A program made the translations under genes and the position numbers. A stretch of 33,738 nt of DNA from Paucimonas sp. (lineage in GTDB: Bacteria > Pseudomonadota > Gammaproteobacteria > Pseudomonadales > Pseudomonadaceae), in assembly GCA_031253995.1 (NCBI GenBank), contig JAIRVG010000059.1, positions 1 to 33,738 of the forward strand, given 5' to 3'. Of the stretch, positions 15,579 through 23,931 are shown piece after piece (the stretch's first letter is position 1; every line of letters begins with the position of its first letter). Under the pieces are notes generated by a model that saw only the letters and a list, made by a program, of their open reading frames with translations, searched no databases and was not told the DNA's origin.

Positions 15579-15605
15579 CGCGAACGGCCCCTGGCCGTGT
15601 TCGCG
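15579..15605. terminator. Hairpin between the second DUF2946 gene and oprC
   Basis: CGCGAAC and GTTCGCG form a 7-base-pair stem, with GGCC pairing GGCC inside over a two-base bulge and a three-base loop. No T run follows. It may act as attenuator, processing site or partial terminator in the oprC leader. Confidence 0.4.
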
Positions 15606-15639
15606 TACACCTCAATGACCGATCGATGTTGGAAACCCT

Positions 15640-17718
15640 ATGTCCAGCTCCACCCCTGTCCATCGTTTGTCCCTGCGCGGGACCATCGCGCTGCTCTGCG
15701 GCAGCCTGCTCACCCCGGTCGCCCTGGCGGCGGAAACCGGCCACGAAGGCCACGACCACGACCCGGCTGAACTCAGCCCCACGGTGATCACCGCCGTGGC
15801 GCCCAGCTCGCCGCTGACCATCGTCACCAACCCCAAGGACCCGCGCCAGCCGGTCCCGGCCAGCGACGGCGCCGACTACCTGAAGACCATCCCCGGCTTC
15901 TCGGCGATCCGCTCCGGCGGCACCAACGGCGATCCGGTGCTGCGCGGCATGTTCGGCTCGCGCCTGAACATCCTCACCAACGGCGGCGTGATGCTCGGCG
16001 CCTGCCCGAACCGCATGGACGCCCCCACCTCCTACATCTCGCCGGAAACCTACGACCGCCTCACCGTGATCAAGGGCCCGCAGACCGTGCAATGGGGCCC
16101 GGGCGCCTCCGCCGGAACCATCCTCTTCGAGCGTGAGCCGGAGAAGTTCGGCGAGCTCGGCACCCGGGTCAACGCCAGCCTGCTGGCCGGTTCCAATGGC
16201 CGCTTCGACAAGCTGCTGGACGCTGCCGCCGGCGGTCGCGAGGGCTATGTGCGCTTCGTCGGCAACCAGTCGCGCTCCGACGACTACGACGACGGCCATG
16301 GCGACACCGTGCCGTCGAAGTGGGACAAGTGGAACGGCGATGTCGCCGTCGGCTGGACCCCGGACAGCGACACCCTGCTGGAACTCACCGCCGGCCGTGG
16401 TGACGGCGAAGCCCGCTACGCCGGCCGCGGCATGGACGGCTCGCAGTTCAAGCGCGAAAGCCTTGGCCTGCGCTTCGAGAAATCCAATATCGGCGAGGTC
16501 TTCGACAAGATCGAGGCGCAGGTCTACTACAACTACGCCGACCACGTGATGGACAACTACAGCCTGCGCACGCCGTCCGGCATGGGAATGATGGCCGGCC
16601 CCATGGCCAGCAACGTCGACCGCCGCACCCTCGGCGCGCGCATCAAGGGCACCTGGCGCTGGGAAGACGTGACCCTGGTCAGCGGCATCGATGCGCAGAC
16701 CAACGAGCACCGCCAGCGCATGGGCATGGGCGTCAACACCTACGGCAACCAGCCATGGACCAAGGACGCCGACTTCCACAACTACGGCGTGTTCGGCGAA
16801 CTGACCTGGGAGCTGGACAGCCAGGATCGCCTGATCGGCGGCGCGCGCCTGGATCGTGCTTCGGCCAAGGATTTCCGCACCTCCGTCGGCTCCGGCATGA
16901 TGTCCCGCCCCAACCCCACCGCCGGCGACACCCGCGCCGACACCCTGCCCAGCGGCTTCCTGCGCTACGAGCACGACCTGGTCGACATCCCGGCCACCAC
17001 CTACGTCGGCCTGGGCCACGCCCAGCGCTTCCCCGACTACTGGGAGCTGTTCTCGCCGAGCAACGGCCCGCTGGGCTCGGTCAATGCCTTCGATACGATC
17101 AAGCCGGAGAAGACCACCCAGCTCGACTTCGGCATCCAGTACAAGACCGAGACCCTGGAAGCCTGGGCCTCCGGCTACATCGGCCAGGTGCGCGACTTCA
17201 TCCTCTACGACTACAGCGCCGGGGCGAACGTCTCCCGCGCCGACAACATCGACGCGCGGATCATGGGCGGCGAAATGGGCGTGGCCTACCAGCTGACCTC
17301 CAACTGGAAGGCCGACGCCACCCTCGCCTACGCCTGGGGCAAGAACAGCAGCGACGGCTCGGCCCTGCCGCAGATGCCGCCGCTGGAAAGCCGCCTCGGC
17401 CTGACCTACAGCGAAAGCGACTGGAGCGCCGGCGCGCTGTGGCGCCTGGTCTCGGCGCAGAACCGGGTCTCGGAGAACTACGGCAACATCGTCGGCAAGG
17501 ACTTCGACAAGTCCGGCGGCTTCGGCGTGTTCTCCCTCAACGGTGCCTACCGTGTGAGCAAGAACCTGAAGCTCAGCGCCGGCGTCGACAACCTGTTCGA
17601 CAAGAACTATGCCGAGCACCTGAACCTGGCGGGCAACGCCGGCTTCGGCTATTCCGGTACGGAAACGGTGAACGAGCCGGGACGGACCTTCTGGACCAAG
17701 GTCGACCTGAGTTTCTGA
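15640..17718 (+). CDS. oprC: TonB-dependent copper receptor OprC
   Basis: This 692-residue outer-membrane beta-barrel receptor has a signal peptide ending about LTPVALA. A His-rich mature N-terminus (ETGHEGHDHDP) and a TonB-box-like LSPTVITAVAP follow. A plug domain comes next (DYLKTIPGFSAIRSGGTNGD, LRGMFGSRLNILTNGG) and then the barrel, closing with FWTKVDLSF and its terminal Phe. C122-P-N-R-M126 in LGACPNRMDAP is the CxxxM copper motif known in P. aeruginosa OprC. A later HRQRMGMG around residue 360 may supply the partner His/Met ligands. It should import copper using TonB energy. The gene sits with a copper chaperone and DUF2946 genes upstream and a PepSY membrane protein 50 bases downstream. 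Expression is probably repressed by high copper, but no operator is clear. Confidence 0.95.
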   Translation: MSSSTPVHRLSLRGTIALLCGSLLTPVALAAETGHEGHDHDPAELSPTVITAVAPSSPLTIVTNPKDPRQPVPASDGADYLKTIPGFSAIRSGGTNGDPVLRGMFGSRLNILTNGGVMLGACPNRMDAPTSYISPETYDRLTVIKGPQTVQWGPGASAGTILFEREPEKFGELGTRVNASLLAGSNGRFDKLLDAAAGGREGYVRFVGNQSRSDDYDDGHGDTVPSKWDKWNGDVAVGWTPDSDTLLELTAGRGDGEARYAGRGMDGSQFKRESLGLRFEKSNIGEVFDKIEAQVYYNYADHVMDNYSLRTPSGMGMMAGPMASNVDRRTLGARIKGTWRWEDVTLVSGIDAQTNEHRQRMGMGVNTYGNQPWTKDADFHNYGVFGELTWELDSQDRLIGGARLDRASAKDFRTSVGSGMMSRPNPTAGDTRADTLPSGFLRYEHDLVDIPATTYVGLGHAQRFPDYWELFSPSNGPLGSVNAFDTIKPEKTTQLDFGIQYKTETLEAWASGYIGQVRDFILYDYSAGANVSRADNIDARIMGGEMGVAYQLTSNWKADATLAYAWGKNSSDGSALPQMPPLESRLGLTYSESDWSAGALWRLVSAQNRVSENYGNIVGKDFDKSGGFGVFSLNGAYRVSKNLKLSAGVDNLFDKNYAEHLNLAGNAGFGYSGTETVNEPGRTFWTKVDLSF

Positions 17719-17767
17719 TCCAGCCCGGGCGCGGCCGCCGGTCGCGCCCCTCATTCGGGAGCGTTGC

Positions 17768-19135
17768 ATGAGCAAGCCATCGTTTTCCTTCTACAACCTG
17801 GCCTGGCGCTGGCATTTCTACGCCGGGCTGTTCGTCGCCCCGGTGATGATCCTGCTGGCGATCACCGGGATCATCTACCTGTTCAAGCCGCAACTGGACC
17901 CGTTGATGTACCGCTCGCTGATGGTGGTCGAGGCCGGTCATCACCGGCATCCGGCCGATCACCTGCTGAGCCAGGTGCAGGCGACCTATCCGGGCGGTGC
18001 GGTCAGCCAGTACCTGCCGGCGCCCGCCACGGACCGCAGCGCGCAGTTCGTGGTCACGCGGGACGGCCATGAGCTGAACGTGTTCGTCGATCCCTACAGC
18101 GGCAAGGTCCTGGGCGACCAGGATGCCAAGGGCAACCTGCAGGCCGTGGCCCGCGCGCTGCACGGCGAGCTGATGGTCGGCACGCTGGGCGATCGCATCG
18201 TCGAGCTGGCGGCCGGCTGGGGCATCGTCCTGGTGGTGTCCGGGCTGTACCTCTGGTGGCCGCGTGGCGGGCGTCTGACAGGGGTGTTCTGGCCGAGCCT
18301 GAATGCTCGCGGGCGTTTGCTGTGGCGCGACCTGCATGCGGTCAGCGGCTTCTGGGGCTCGCTGGTCTTGTTGCTGATGCTGCTCAGCGGCATGACCTGG
18401 ACCGGCTTCTGGGGCAAGCAGTACGCCGACCTGTGGAACCGCTTTCCGGCGGCCATGTGGAACGACGTGCCCACCTCGGACCAGGAGGCCCGCAGCTTGA
18501 ACACCGCCGCGCGGCAGACCGTGCCGTGGGCGGTGGAGAATACGCCGATGCCGGCGTCCAGCGGCGCCCATGCCGAGCACCAGGGCCATATGCACATGGA
18601 CAGCGGCCCGGCGGCGCCGCAGGTGAGCCTGCAGCAAGTGGAGGACATCGCCAGCGAGCGCGGCGTCGAGCCCGGCTACAGCATCACCCTGCCCAAGACC
18701 GGCAGCGGCGTGTTCACCATCGCCGTGTTCGCCGACGACCCGCGCAACGACGCCACCCTGCATGTCGACCAGTACACCGGCAAGGTTTTGGTGGATGTGC
18801 GCTGGAAGGACTACAGCCCGGTGGCCCGTGCGACGGAGCTGGGGGTGATGCTGCATGAGGGCAAGATGTTCGGCGTGGTCAACCAGTTGCTGATCCTGCT
18901 GATCTGCCTGATGGTCCTGCTCGGCTCGGTGAGCGGCCTGGTGATGTGGTGGAAGCGCCGTCCGCAAGGCGGCCTCGGCGTACCGCCGCTGCGCCACGAC
19001 CTGCCGCGCTGGAAGACGGCGACGGTGGTGATGATCGTGCTTGGCGTGGCCTTCCCGCTGGTGGGGATTTCGATGCTGGTGGTGTGGGGGCTGGACCGGG
19101 TGTTCGGCAAGCGGATGCTGGTAACGAGGGCCTGA
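17768..19135 (+). CDS. PepSY-associated transmembrane protein, likely copper/iron reductase partner of OprC
   Basis: This 455-residue inner-membrane protein has four main helices: about 18-42 (HFYAGLFVAPVMILLAITGIIYLF), 140-160, 190-215 and 370-395, with a further pair of helices near the C-terminus. Two PepSY-like periplasmic repeats occur, each with a D-x-Y-(S/T)-G-K-V-L motif (VDPYSGKVLGD, VDQYTGKVLVD). Membrane His residues (WRWHFYAG, LHAVSGFWG) could bind haem. A HAEHQGHMHMDSG loop near residue 270 is a metal-binding stretch. Relatives such as PiuB and FoxB reduce or handle metals taken up by TonB receptors. Reducing Cu(II) after OprC import is inference. GGGAG precedes the ATG, and the gene is 49 bases after oprC. 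Confidence 0.88.
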   Translation: MSKPSFSFYNLAWRWHFYAGLFVAPVMILLAITGIIYLFKPQLDPLMYRSLMVVEAGHHRHPADHLLSQVQATYPGGAVSQYLPAPATDRSAQFVVTRDGHELNVFVDPYSGKVLGDQDAKGNLQAVARALHGELMVGTLGDRIVELAAGWGIVLVVSGLYLWWPRGGRLTGVFWPSLNARGRLLWRDLHAVSGFWGSLVLLLMLLSGMTWTGFWGKQYADLWNRFPAAMWNDVPTSDQEARSLNTAARQTVPWAVENTPMPASSGAHAEHQGHMHMDSGPAAPQVSLQQVEDIASERGVEPGYSITLPKTGSGVFTIAVFADDPRNDATLHVDQYTGKVLVDVRWKDYSPVARATELGVMLHEGKMFGVVNQLLILLICLMVLLGSVSGLVMWWKRRPQGGLGVPPLRHDLPRWKTATVVMIVLGVAFPLVGISMLVVWGLDRVFGKRMLVTRA

Positions 19136-19158
19136 TCCGGGTTTTGCATTGCCTGTTC

Positions 19159-19254
19159 TGGCCTCATCGCTGGCAAGCCAGCTCCCACAGGTTCACCACT
19201 GCCCTTGAGATCGGTGGGGTCCCTGTGGGAGCCGGCTTGCCGGCGATGAGGCCA
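19159..19254. repeat. REP pair (REPIN) between the PepSY gene and cycA
   Basis: Inverted units TGGCCTCATCGCTGGCAAG...CTCCCACAGG and CCCTGTGGGAGCCGG...GGCGATGAGGCCA surround a spacer of about 30 bases. The right unit has CCGGCTTGCCGG where the left has CTGGCAAGCCAG, showing compensating drift within its own stem. It separates the copper cluster from the permease gene. Confidence 0.9.
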
Positions 19255-19407
19255 TCAGCCACACCAGGGAATCGTGGGAAATTTCTGATAATCCAGACAG
19301 CATTCCCCTAAAGTCGAGTCATCTTGTCGCGTCTACCCCGCGGATTCCCGTGATAGCCTAGCCGCCGCTTCACGTACAAGAAGACTGCAATTTATGGAAT
19401 GCATGCA

Positions 19408-20820
19408 ATGAATCAAGACATCACAAAGGACCCGCAGGAACACCACCTGCAACGCAACCTCACCAACCGCCACATCCAGCTCATCGCCATCGGCGGGGCC
19501 ATCGGTACCGGGCTGTTCATGGGCTCGGGCAAGACCATCAGCCTGGCCGGCCCGTCGATCATCTTCGTCTACATGATCATCGGCTTCATGCTGTTCTTCG
19601 TCATGCGGGCCATGGGCGAGCTGCTGCTGTCGAACCTCAACTACAAATCCTTCATCGACTTCTCCGCCGACCTGCTCGGCCCCTGGGCCGGCTACTTCAC
19701 CGGCTGGACCTACTGGTTCTGCTGGATCATCACCGGCATCGCCGACGTGATCGCCATCGCCGCCTACTCGCAGTTCTGGTTCCCCGACCTGCCGCAGTGG
19801 ATACCCGCGCTGATGTGCGTCGGCGTGCTGCTGTCGCTGAACCTGATCACCGTGAAGCTGTTCGGCGAGATCGAGTTCTGGTTCGCCATGATCAAGATCA
19901 TCGCCATCGTCGGCCTGATCGGCACCGGCCTGTACATGATCATCAGCGGCTTCCAGTCGCCGTCCGGCAGCACGGCAAGCCTGGGCAACCTGTGGAATGA
20001 CGACGGCATGTTCCCCCACGGGCTGATGGGCTTCTTCGCCGGCTTCCAGATCGCCGTGTTCGCCTTCGTCGGCATCGAGCTGGTGGGTACCACCGCCGCC
20101 GAAGCCAAGGACCCGGAACGCACCCTGCCACGGGCGATCAACTCGATCCCGCTGCGCATCATCATGTTCTACGTGTTCGCCCTGATCGCCATCATGGCGG
20201 TCACGCCATGGCGCGACGTGGTGCCGAACAAGAGCCCGTTCGTCGAGCTGTTCATCCTCGCCGGCCTGCCGGCAGCGGCCGCGGTGATCAACTTCGTGGT
20301 GCTGACCTCGGCCGCCTCGTCGGCCAACAGCGGCGTGTTCTCCACCAGCCGCATGCTGTTCGGCCTGGCCCAGGAAGGTGATGCACCGAAATCGTTCGAG
20401 AAGCTGTCCAGCCGCGACGTGCCGGCCAACGGCCTGTACTTCTCCTGCACCTGCCTGCTCCTCGGCGCGGCGCTGATGTACGTGATCCCGGACCTGGTGG
20501 AAGCCTTCACCCTGGTGACCACCGTGTCGGCGATCCTGTTCATGTTCGTCTGGTCGCTGATCCTGCTGTCCTGGCTGACCTACCGCAAGGAACGCAGCGC
20601 GCTGCACGCGGCGTCGAAGTACAAGATGCCCGGCGGGCGCTTCATGTGCTGGGCCTGCCTGGTGTTCTTCGCCGCCATCCTGGTGCTGCTGAGCTTCGAG
20701 GACGACACGCGCAAGGCACTGATGGTCACGCCGATCTGGTTCGTGATCCTCACCGTGACCTACCAGTTCGTGCGCAGCCGTCGCCAGCCGCGCAGCCAGG
20801 TCAAGTCTTCGCAAGGCTGA
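19408..20820 (+). CDS. cycA: Amino-acid permease, CycA-like (D-serine/D-alanine/glycine)
   Basis: This 470-residue APC-superfamily secondary transporter has about 12 membrane helices. The N-terminal RNLTNRHIQLIAIGGAIGTGLFMGSG is the hallmark substrate and sodium/proton site region of the AAT family. Later blocks (AVFAFVGIELVGTTAAEAKDPERTLPRAI and LTSAASSANSGVFSTSRM) are strongly CycA-like, and the length equals that of E. coli CycA. The substrate call of D-Ser, D-Ala and Gly rests on that likeness; other neutral amino acids are possible. An in-frame ATG at 19399 is an alternative start. ATG at 19408 is preferred because GGA lies nine bases upstream. It stands alone between a REP pair and a hairpin. 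Confidence 0.85.
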   Translation: MNQDITKDPQEHHLQRNLTNRHIQLIAIGGAIGTGLFMGSGKTISLAGPSIIFVYMIIGFMLFFVMRAMGELLLSNLNYKSFIDFSADLLGPWAGYFTGWTYWFCWIITGIADVIAIAAYSQFWFPDLPQWIPALMCVGVLLSLNLITVKLFGEIEFWFAMIKIIAIVGLIGTGLYMIISGFQSPSGSTASLGNLWNDDGMFPHGLMGFFAGFQIAVFAFVGIELVGTTAAEAKDPERTLPRAINSIPLRIIMFYVFALIAIMAVTPWRDVVPNKSPFVELFILAGLPAAAAVINFVVLTSAASSANSGVFSTSRMLFGLAQEGDAPKSFEKLSSRDVPANGLYFSCTCLLLGAALMYVIPDLVEAFTLVTTVSAILFMFVWSLILLSWLTYRKERSALHAASKYKMPGGRFMCWACLVFFAAILVLLSFEDDTRKALMVTPIWFVILTVTYQFVRSRRQPRSQVKSSQG

Positions 20821-20834
20821 TCCCCGCCCCCTCG

Positions 20835-20865
20835 GGCCGTTGCGCACCATCAGCGCGCAACGGCC
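20835..20865. terminator. Hairpin after cycA
   Basis: Perfect 11-base arms (20835-20845 and 20855-20865, GGCCGTTGCGC type) with a 9-base loop start 14 bases after the cycA stop. No T run follows, so it may be Rho-assisted or a 3'-end stabiliser. Confidence 0.65.
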
Positions 20866-20953
20866 TGCACCGTGCCACCGTCCTGGGCTCCAGGGCGGTG
20901 CACGCATCGTCCACAATCCGCTGAAACCCTTGTGCCAGAGCCTGTACACATTT

Positions 20954-20969
20954 AGGCACAACCCTTGCT
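20954..20969 (+). promoter_or_regulatory. Sigma-54 (RpoN) promoter of urtABCDE
   Basis: AGGCACAACCCTTGCT matches the sigma-54 consensus TGGCAC-N5-TTGC(T/A) at all but the first base. GG (20955-20956) and GC (20967-20968) have the required 10-base gap. The urtA start lies about 65 bases downstream. Half-sites TGCACC (20866-20871) and GGTGCA (20897-20902), facing each other about 70-100 bases upstream, could be NtrC enhancer contacts, though their spacing is wider than a classic site. Nitrogen-limitation control fits a urea transporter. Confidence 0.8.
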
Positions 20970-21033
20970 ATCTCCCTGTCCGTAGTCGCCATTTGCCTTA
21001 TCGCCAAATACGAACTCAACGGAGAGAGCACCC

Positions 21034-22299
21034 ATGAAGCGTCGCAGTCTGATCAAGGCCTTTACCCTCAGCGCATCCATCGCCGCGATGGGCCTGAGCT
21101 GGACAATCCAGGCCGCCGAGACCATCAAGGTCGGCATCCTGCATTCCCTGTCCGGGACCATGGCGATTTCGGAAACCTCGCTCAAGGACATGGCGCTGAT
21201 GACCATCGAGCAGATCAACGCCAAGGGCGGGGTCAACGGCAAGCTGCTGGAACCGGTGGTGGTGGACCCTGCGTCGAACTGGCCGCTGTTCGCCGAGAAG
21301 AGCCGCCAGTTGCTGACCCAGGACAAGGTGGCGGTGGTGTTCGGCTGCTGGACCTCGGTGTCGCGCAAGTCGGTGCTGCCGGTGTTCGAGGAACTCAACG
21401 GGCTGCTGTTCTACCCGGTGCAGTACGAAGGTGAAGAGATGTCGCCGAACGTGTTCTATACCGGCGCGGCGCCGAACCAGCAGGCGATCCCGGCGGTGGA
21501 ATACCTGATGAGCGAGGACGGCGGCGCCGCCAAGCGCTACTTCCTGCTGGGTACCGACTACGTCTACCCGCGCACCACCAACAAGATCCTGCGCGCCTTC
21601 CTGCATTCCAAAGGCGTGGCCGACAAGGACATCGAAGAGGTCTACACCCCGTTCGGCCACAGCGACTACCAGACCATCGTCGCCAACATCAAGAAGTTCT
21701 CCGCCGGCGGCAAGACCGCGGTCATCTCCACGGTCAACGGCGACTCCAACGTGCCCTTCTACAAGGAACTGGCCAACCAGGGCCTGAAGGCCACCGACGT
21801 GCCAGTGGTGGCCTTCTCGGTGGGCGAGGAAGAACTGCGCGGCATCGACACCAAGCCGCTGGTGGGCCACCTGGCGGCGTGGAACTACTTCGAGTCGGTG
21901 GACAACCCGGTCAACAGCCAGTTCGTCAGCGACTGGAAGGCCTACGCCAAGGCCAAGAACCTGCCGGGGGCGGACAAGGCGGTGACCAACGATCCGATGG
22001 AAGCCACCTACGTGGGCATCCACATGTGGGCGCAGGCGGTGGAGAAAGCCGGCAGCACCGATGTCGACAAGGTCCGCGAAGCCCTCGCCGGGCAAAGCTT
22101 CAAGGCACCGTCGGGCTTCACCCTGACCATGGACAAGACCAACCACCACCTGCACAAGCCGGTGATGATCGGCGAGATCCAGGATGACGGGCAGTTCAAC
22201 GTGGTCTGGGAAACCGAGCAGCCGCTGCGGGCGCAGCCTTGGAGTCCGTTCATTCCGGGCAATGACAAGCGGCCGGATTATGCGGTGAAGGGTAACTGA
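21034..22299 (+). CDS. urtA: Urea ABC transporter, substrate-binding protein
   Basis: This 421-residue periplasmic binding protein belongs to the branched-chain amino-acid type (Peripla_BP_5/6). Typical UrtA blocks are IKVGILHSLSGTMAISE, VVFGCWTSVSRKSVLPVFEE, LLFYPVQYEGEE and NWPLFAEKSRQLL. The signal peptide begins MKRRSLIKAFTLS and ends near IQAAE. The twin arginines in RRSLIK resemble a Tat signal, so folded export is possible. It delivers urea to the UrtB-UrtC channel. GGAGAGAG precedes the ATG. It follows a sigma-54 promoter and is separated from urtB by a REP pair, which may keep urtA mRNA more abundant than the rest. Confidence 0.96.
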   Translation: MKRRSLIKAFTLSASIAAMGLSWTIQAAETIKVGILHSLSGTMAISETSLKDMALMTIEQINAKGGVNGKLLEPVVVDPASNWPLFAEKSRQLLTQDKVAVVFGCWTSVSRKSVLPVFEELNGLLFYPVQYEGEEMSPNVFYTGAAPNQQAIPAVEYLMSEDGGAAKRYFLLGTDYVYPRTTNKILRAFLHSKGVADKDIEEVYTPFGHSDYQTIVANIKKFSAGGKTAVISTVNGDSNVPFYKELANQGLKATDVPVVAFSVGEEELRGIDTKPLVGHLAAWNYFESVDNPVNSQFVSDWKAYAKAKNLPGADKAVTNDPMEATYVGIHMWAQAVEKAGSTDVDKVREALAGQSFKAPSGFTLTMDKTNHHLHKPVMIGEIQDDGQFNVVWETEQPLRAQPWSPFIPGNDKRPDYAVKGN

Positions 22300-22312
22300 T
22301 CCCCTGAGGCCC

Positions 22313-22388
22313 GATCGCTGGCAAGCCAGCTCCCACAGGGTCCTGCATGCACCGGACCTGTGGGAGCTGGCTTGCCAGCGATGAGGCC
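22313..22388. repeat. REP pair (REPIN) between urtA and urtB
   Basis: Two facing REP units: GATCGCTGGCAAGCCAG with CTCCCACAGG, and CCTGTGGGAGCTGG with CCAGCGATGAGG. The body is identical to the copy between urtD and urtE (25884-25953), including the TCCTGCATGCACCGGA centre. It lies inside one operon and probably shapes mRNA ends. Confidence 0.92.
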
Positions 22389-22434
22389 CTGAAGAACACC
22401 GCACCTCCCCCTACCAGAAAAGGGACCCCGCTCC

Positions 22435-23931
22435 ATGCCCAAGGCCCTCTACCGATTCCTGCTTTCCCTGTGCCTGCTGCTGCCCCTCGCCGCACACGCC
22501 AGCGAAGCCGACTACTTCGCCACCGCCAAGCCCAACGACCAGGCCCGCCTGCTCCAGGACTGGGCGGCGCAACCCGATCCCGGCCGCCTGCCGCTGCTCA
22601 CCGCGCTGCAGCAAGGCCGCCTGCCCGACAGCGAGCGCAAGCTGCGCCTGAACAACCGCCTGCGCGGGCTTGTGGATAACGCCCTGGCCAGCCACCAACT
22701 GCTCGACGCGCAGGCCAAGGTACGCCTGCAGGCCGCGCAACAACTGCAGAAGAGCGCCCAACCGGCCCAGGTCGCCTTCCTCGACCGCCAATACGCCCAG
22801 GAAAAGGACGACACCGTCCACGCCGCCCTCGGCCTGGCCCTGGCCAACCTGCAACTGGCCGCCGCCGAACCCGCGGTACGCCTCGCCGCCGTGCGCCTGC
22901 TGGGCGAAACCGGCGACCCCATGGCCCGCACCCGCCTCGAAGCCCTGCTCGACCCCGCCGTGGAAAGCGACGCCGGGGTACGCACCGCCGCGGAAACCAG
23001 CCTGGCCCAGGTCAAGCGCAAGCTGCTGGTGGGCGAACTGCTCGGCCAGGCCTTCAGCGGCCTGTCCCTCGGCTCGATCCTGCTGCTGGCCGCCCTCGGC
23101 CTGGCAATCACCTTCGGCCTGCTCGGGGTGATCAACATGGCCCACGGCGAGATGCTCATGCTCGGCGCCTACAGCACCTACGTGGTGCAGATCCTGATCC
23201 AGCGCCATGCCCCCGGTGCCATCGAGTTCTACCCGCTGCTGGCACTGCCGGTAGCCTTCGCCGTGAGTGCCGGGGTCGGGATGCTCCTGGAGCGCACGGT
23301 GATCCGCCACCTCTACGGCCGCCCGCTGGAAACCCTGCTGGCGACCTGGGGCATCAGCCTGATCCTGATCCAGGCCATCCGCCTGCTGTTCGGCGCGCAG
23401 AACGTCGAAGTGGCCAACCCGGCCTGGCTGTCCGGTGGCGTACAGGTGCTGCCGAACCTGGTGCTGCCGTGGAGCCGCATCGTGATCATCGGCTTCGCCC
23501 TGTTCGTGGTGCTGCTGACCTGGCTGCTGCTGAACAAGACCCGCCTGGGCCTGAACGTGCGCGCCGTCACCCAGAACCGCAACATGGCCGCCTGCTGCGG
23601 CGTACCCACCGGGCGCGTGGACATGCTCGCCTTCGGCCTCGGCTCGGGCATCGCCGGCCTCGGTGGCGTGGCCCTGAGCCAGATCGGCAACGTCGGCCCG
23701 GACCTCGGCCAGAGCTACATCATCGACTCCTTCCTGGTGGTGGTGCTCGGCGGCGTCGGCCAGCTCGCCGGCAGCCTGTGGGCCGCGTTCGGCCTGGGCA
23801 TCGCCAACAAGCTGCTGGAACCGCAGATCGGTGCGGTGCTCGGCAAGATCCTCATCCTTGCGCTGATCATTCTGTTCATCCAGAAGCGTCCGCAAGGCCT
23901 GTTCGCCCTCAAGGGACGGGTAATCGACTGA
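22435..23931 (+). CDS. urtB: Urea ABC transporter, permease UrtB
   Basis: This 498-residue LivH-type inner-membrane permease has, as usual for UrtB, a long N-terminal part before the channel. A signal-like segment (FLLSLCLLLPLAAHAS) is followed by about 180 helical, Ala-rich residues with HEAT-like repeats (AVRLAAVRLLGETGDPMAR). Eight or so membrane helices span about 205-490, with LGLAITFGLLGVINMAHGEMLMLG and GLGGVALSQIGNVGPDLGQSYIIDSFLVVVLGG blocks of the family. It forms the urea channel with UrtC. The stop TGA shares its A with the urtC ATG (TGATG). GGGA stands before the ATG. Confidence 0.95.
   Translation: MPKALYRFLLSLCLLLPLAAHASEADYFATAKPNDQARLLQDWAAQPDPGRLPLLTALQQGRLPDSERKLRLNNRLRGLVDNALASHQLLDAQAKVRLQAAQQLQKSAQPAQVAFLDRQYAQEKDDTVHAALGLALANLQLAAAEPAVRLAAVRLLGETGDPMARTRLEALLDPAVESDAGVRTAAETSLAQVKRKLLVGELLGQAFSGLSLGSILLLAALGLAITFGLLGVINMAHGEMLMLGAYSTYVVQILIQRHAPGAIEFYPLLALPVAFAVSAGVGMLLERTVIRHLYGRPLETLLATWGISLILIQAIRLLFGAQNVEVANPAWLSGGVQVLPNLVLPWSRIVIIGFALFVVLLTWLLLNKTRLGLNVRAVTQNRNMAACCGVPTGRVDMLAFGLGSGIAGLGGVALSQIGNVGPDLGQSYIIDSFLVVVLGGVGQLAGSLWAAFGLGIANKLLEPQIGAVLGKILILALIILFIQKRPQGLFALKGRVID

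Noticed and set aside
15573..15770. Short 65-codon forward frame overlapping the oprC start
   Set aside because: It runs through the leader hairpin and the oprC signal peptide in another frame and lacks a ribosome site.
14962..17775. 937-codon open frame on the reverse strand, opposite oprC
   Set aside because: It is opposite a certain oprC gene, has low-complexity Gly/Ala/Val/His content and no family pattern; it arises from high third-position GC.
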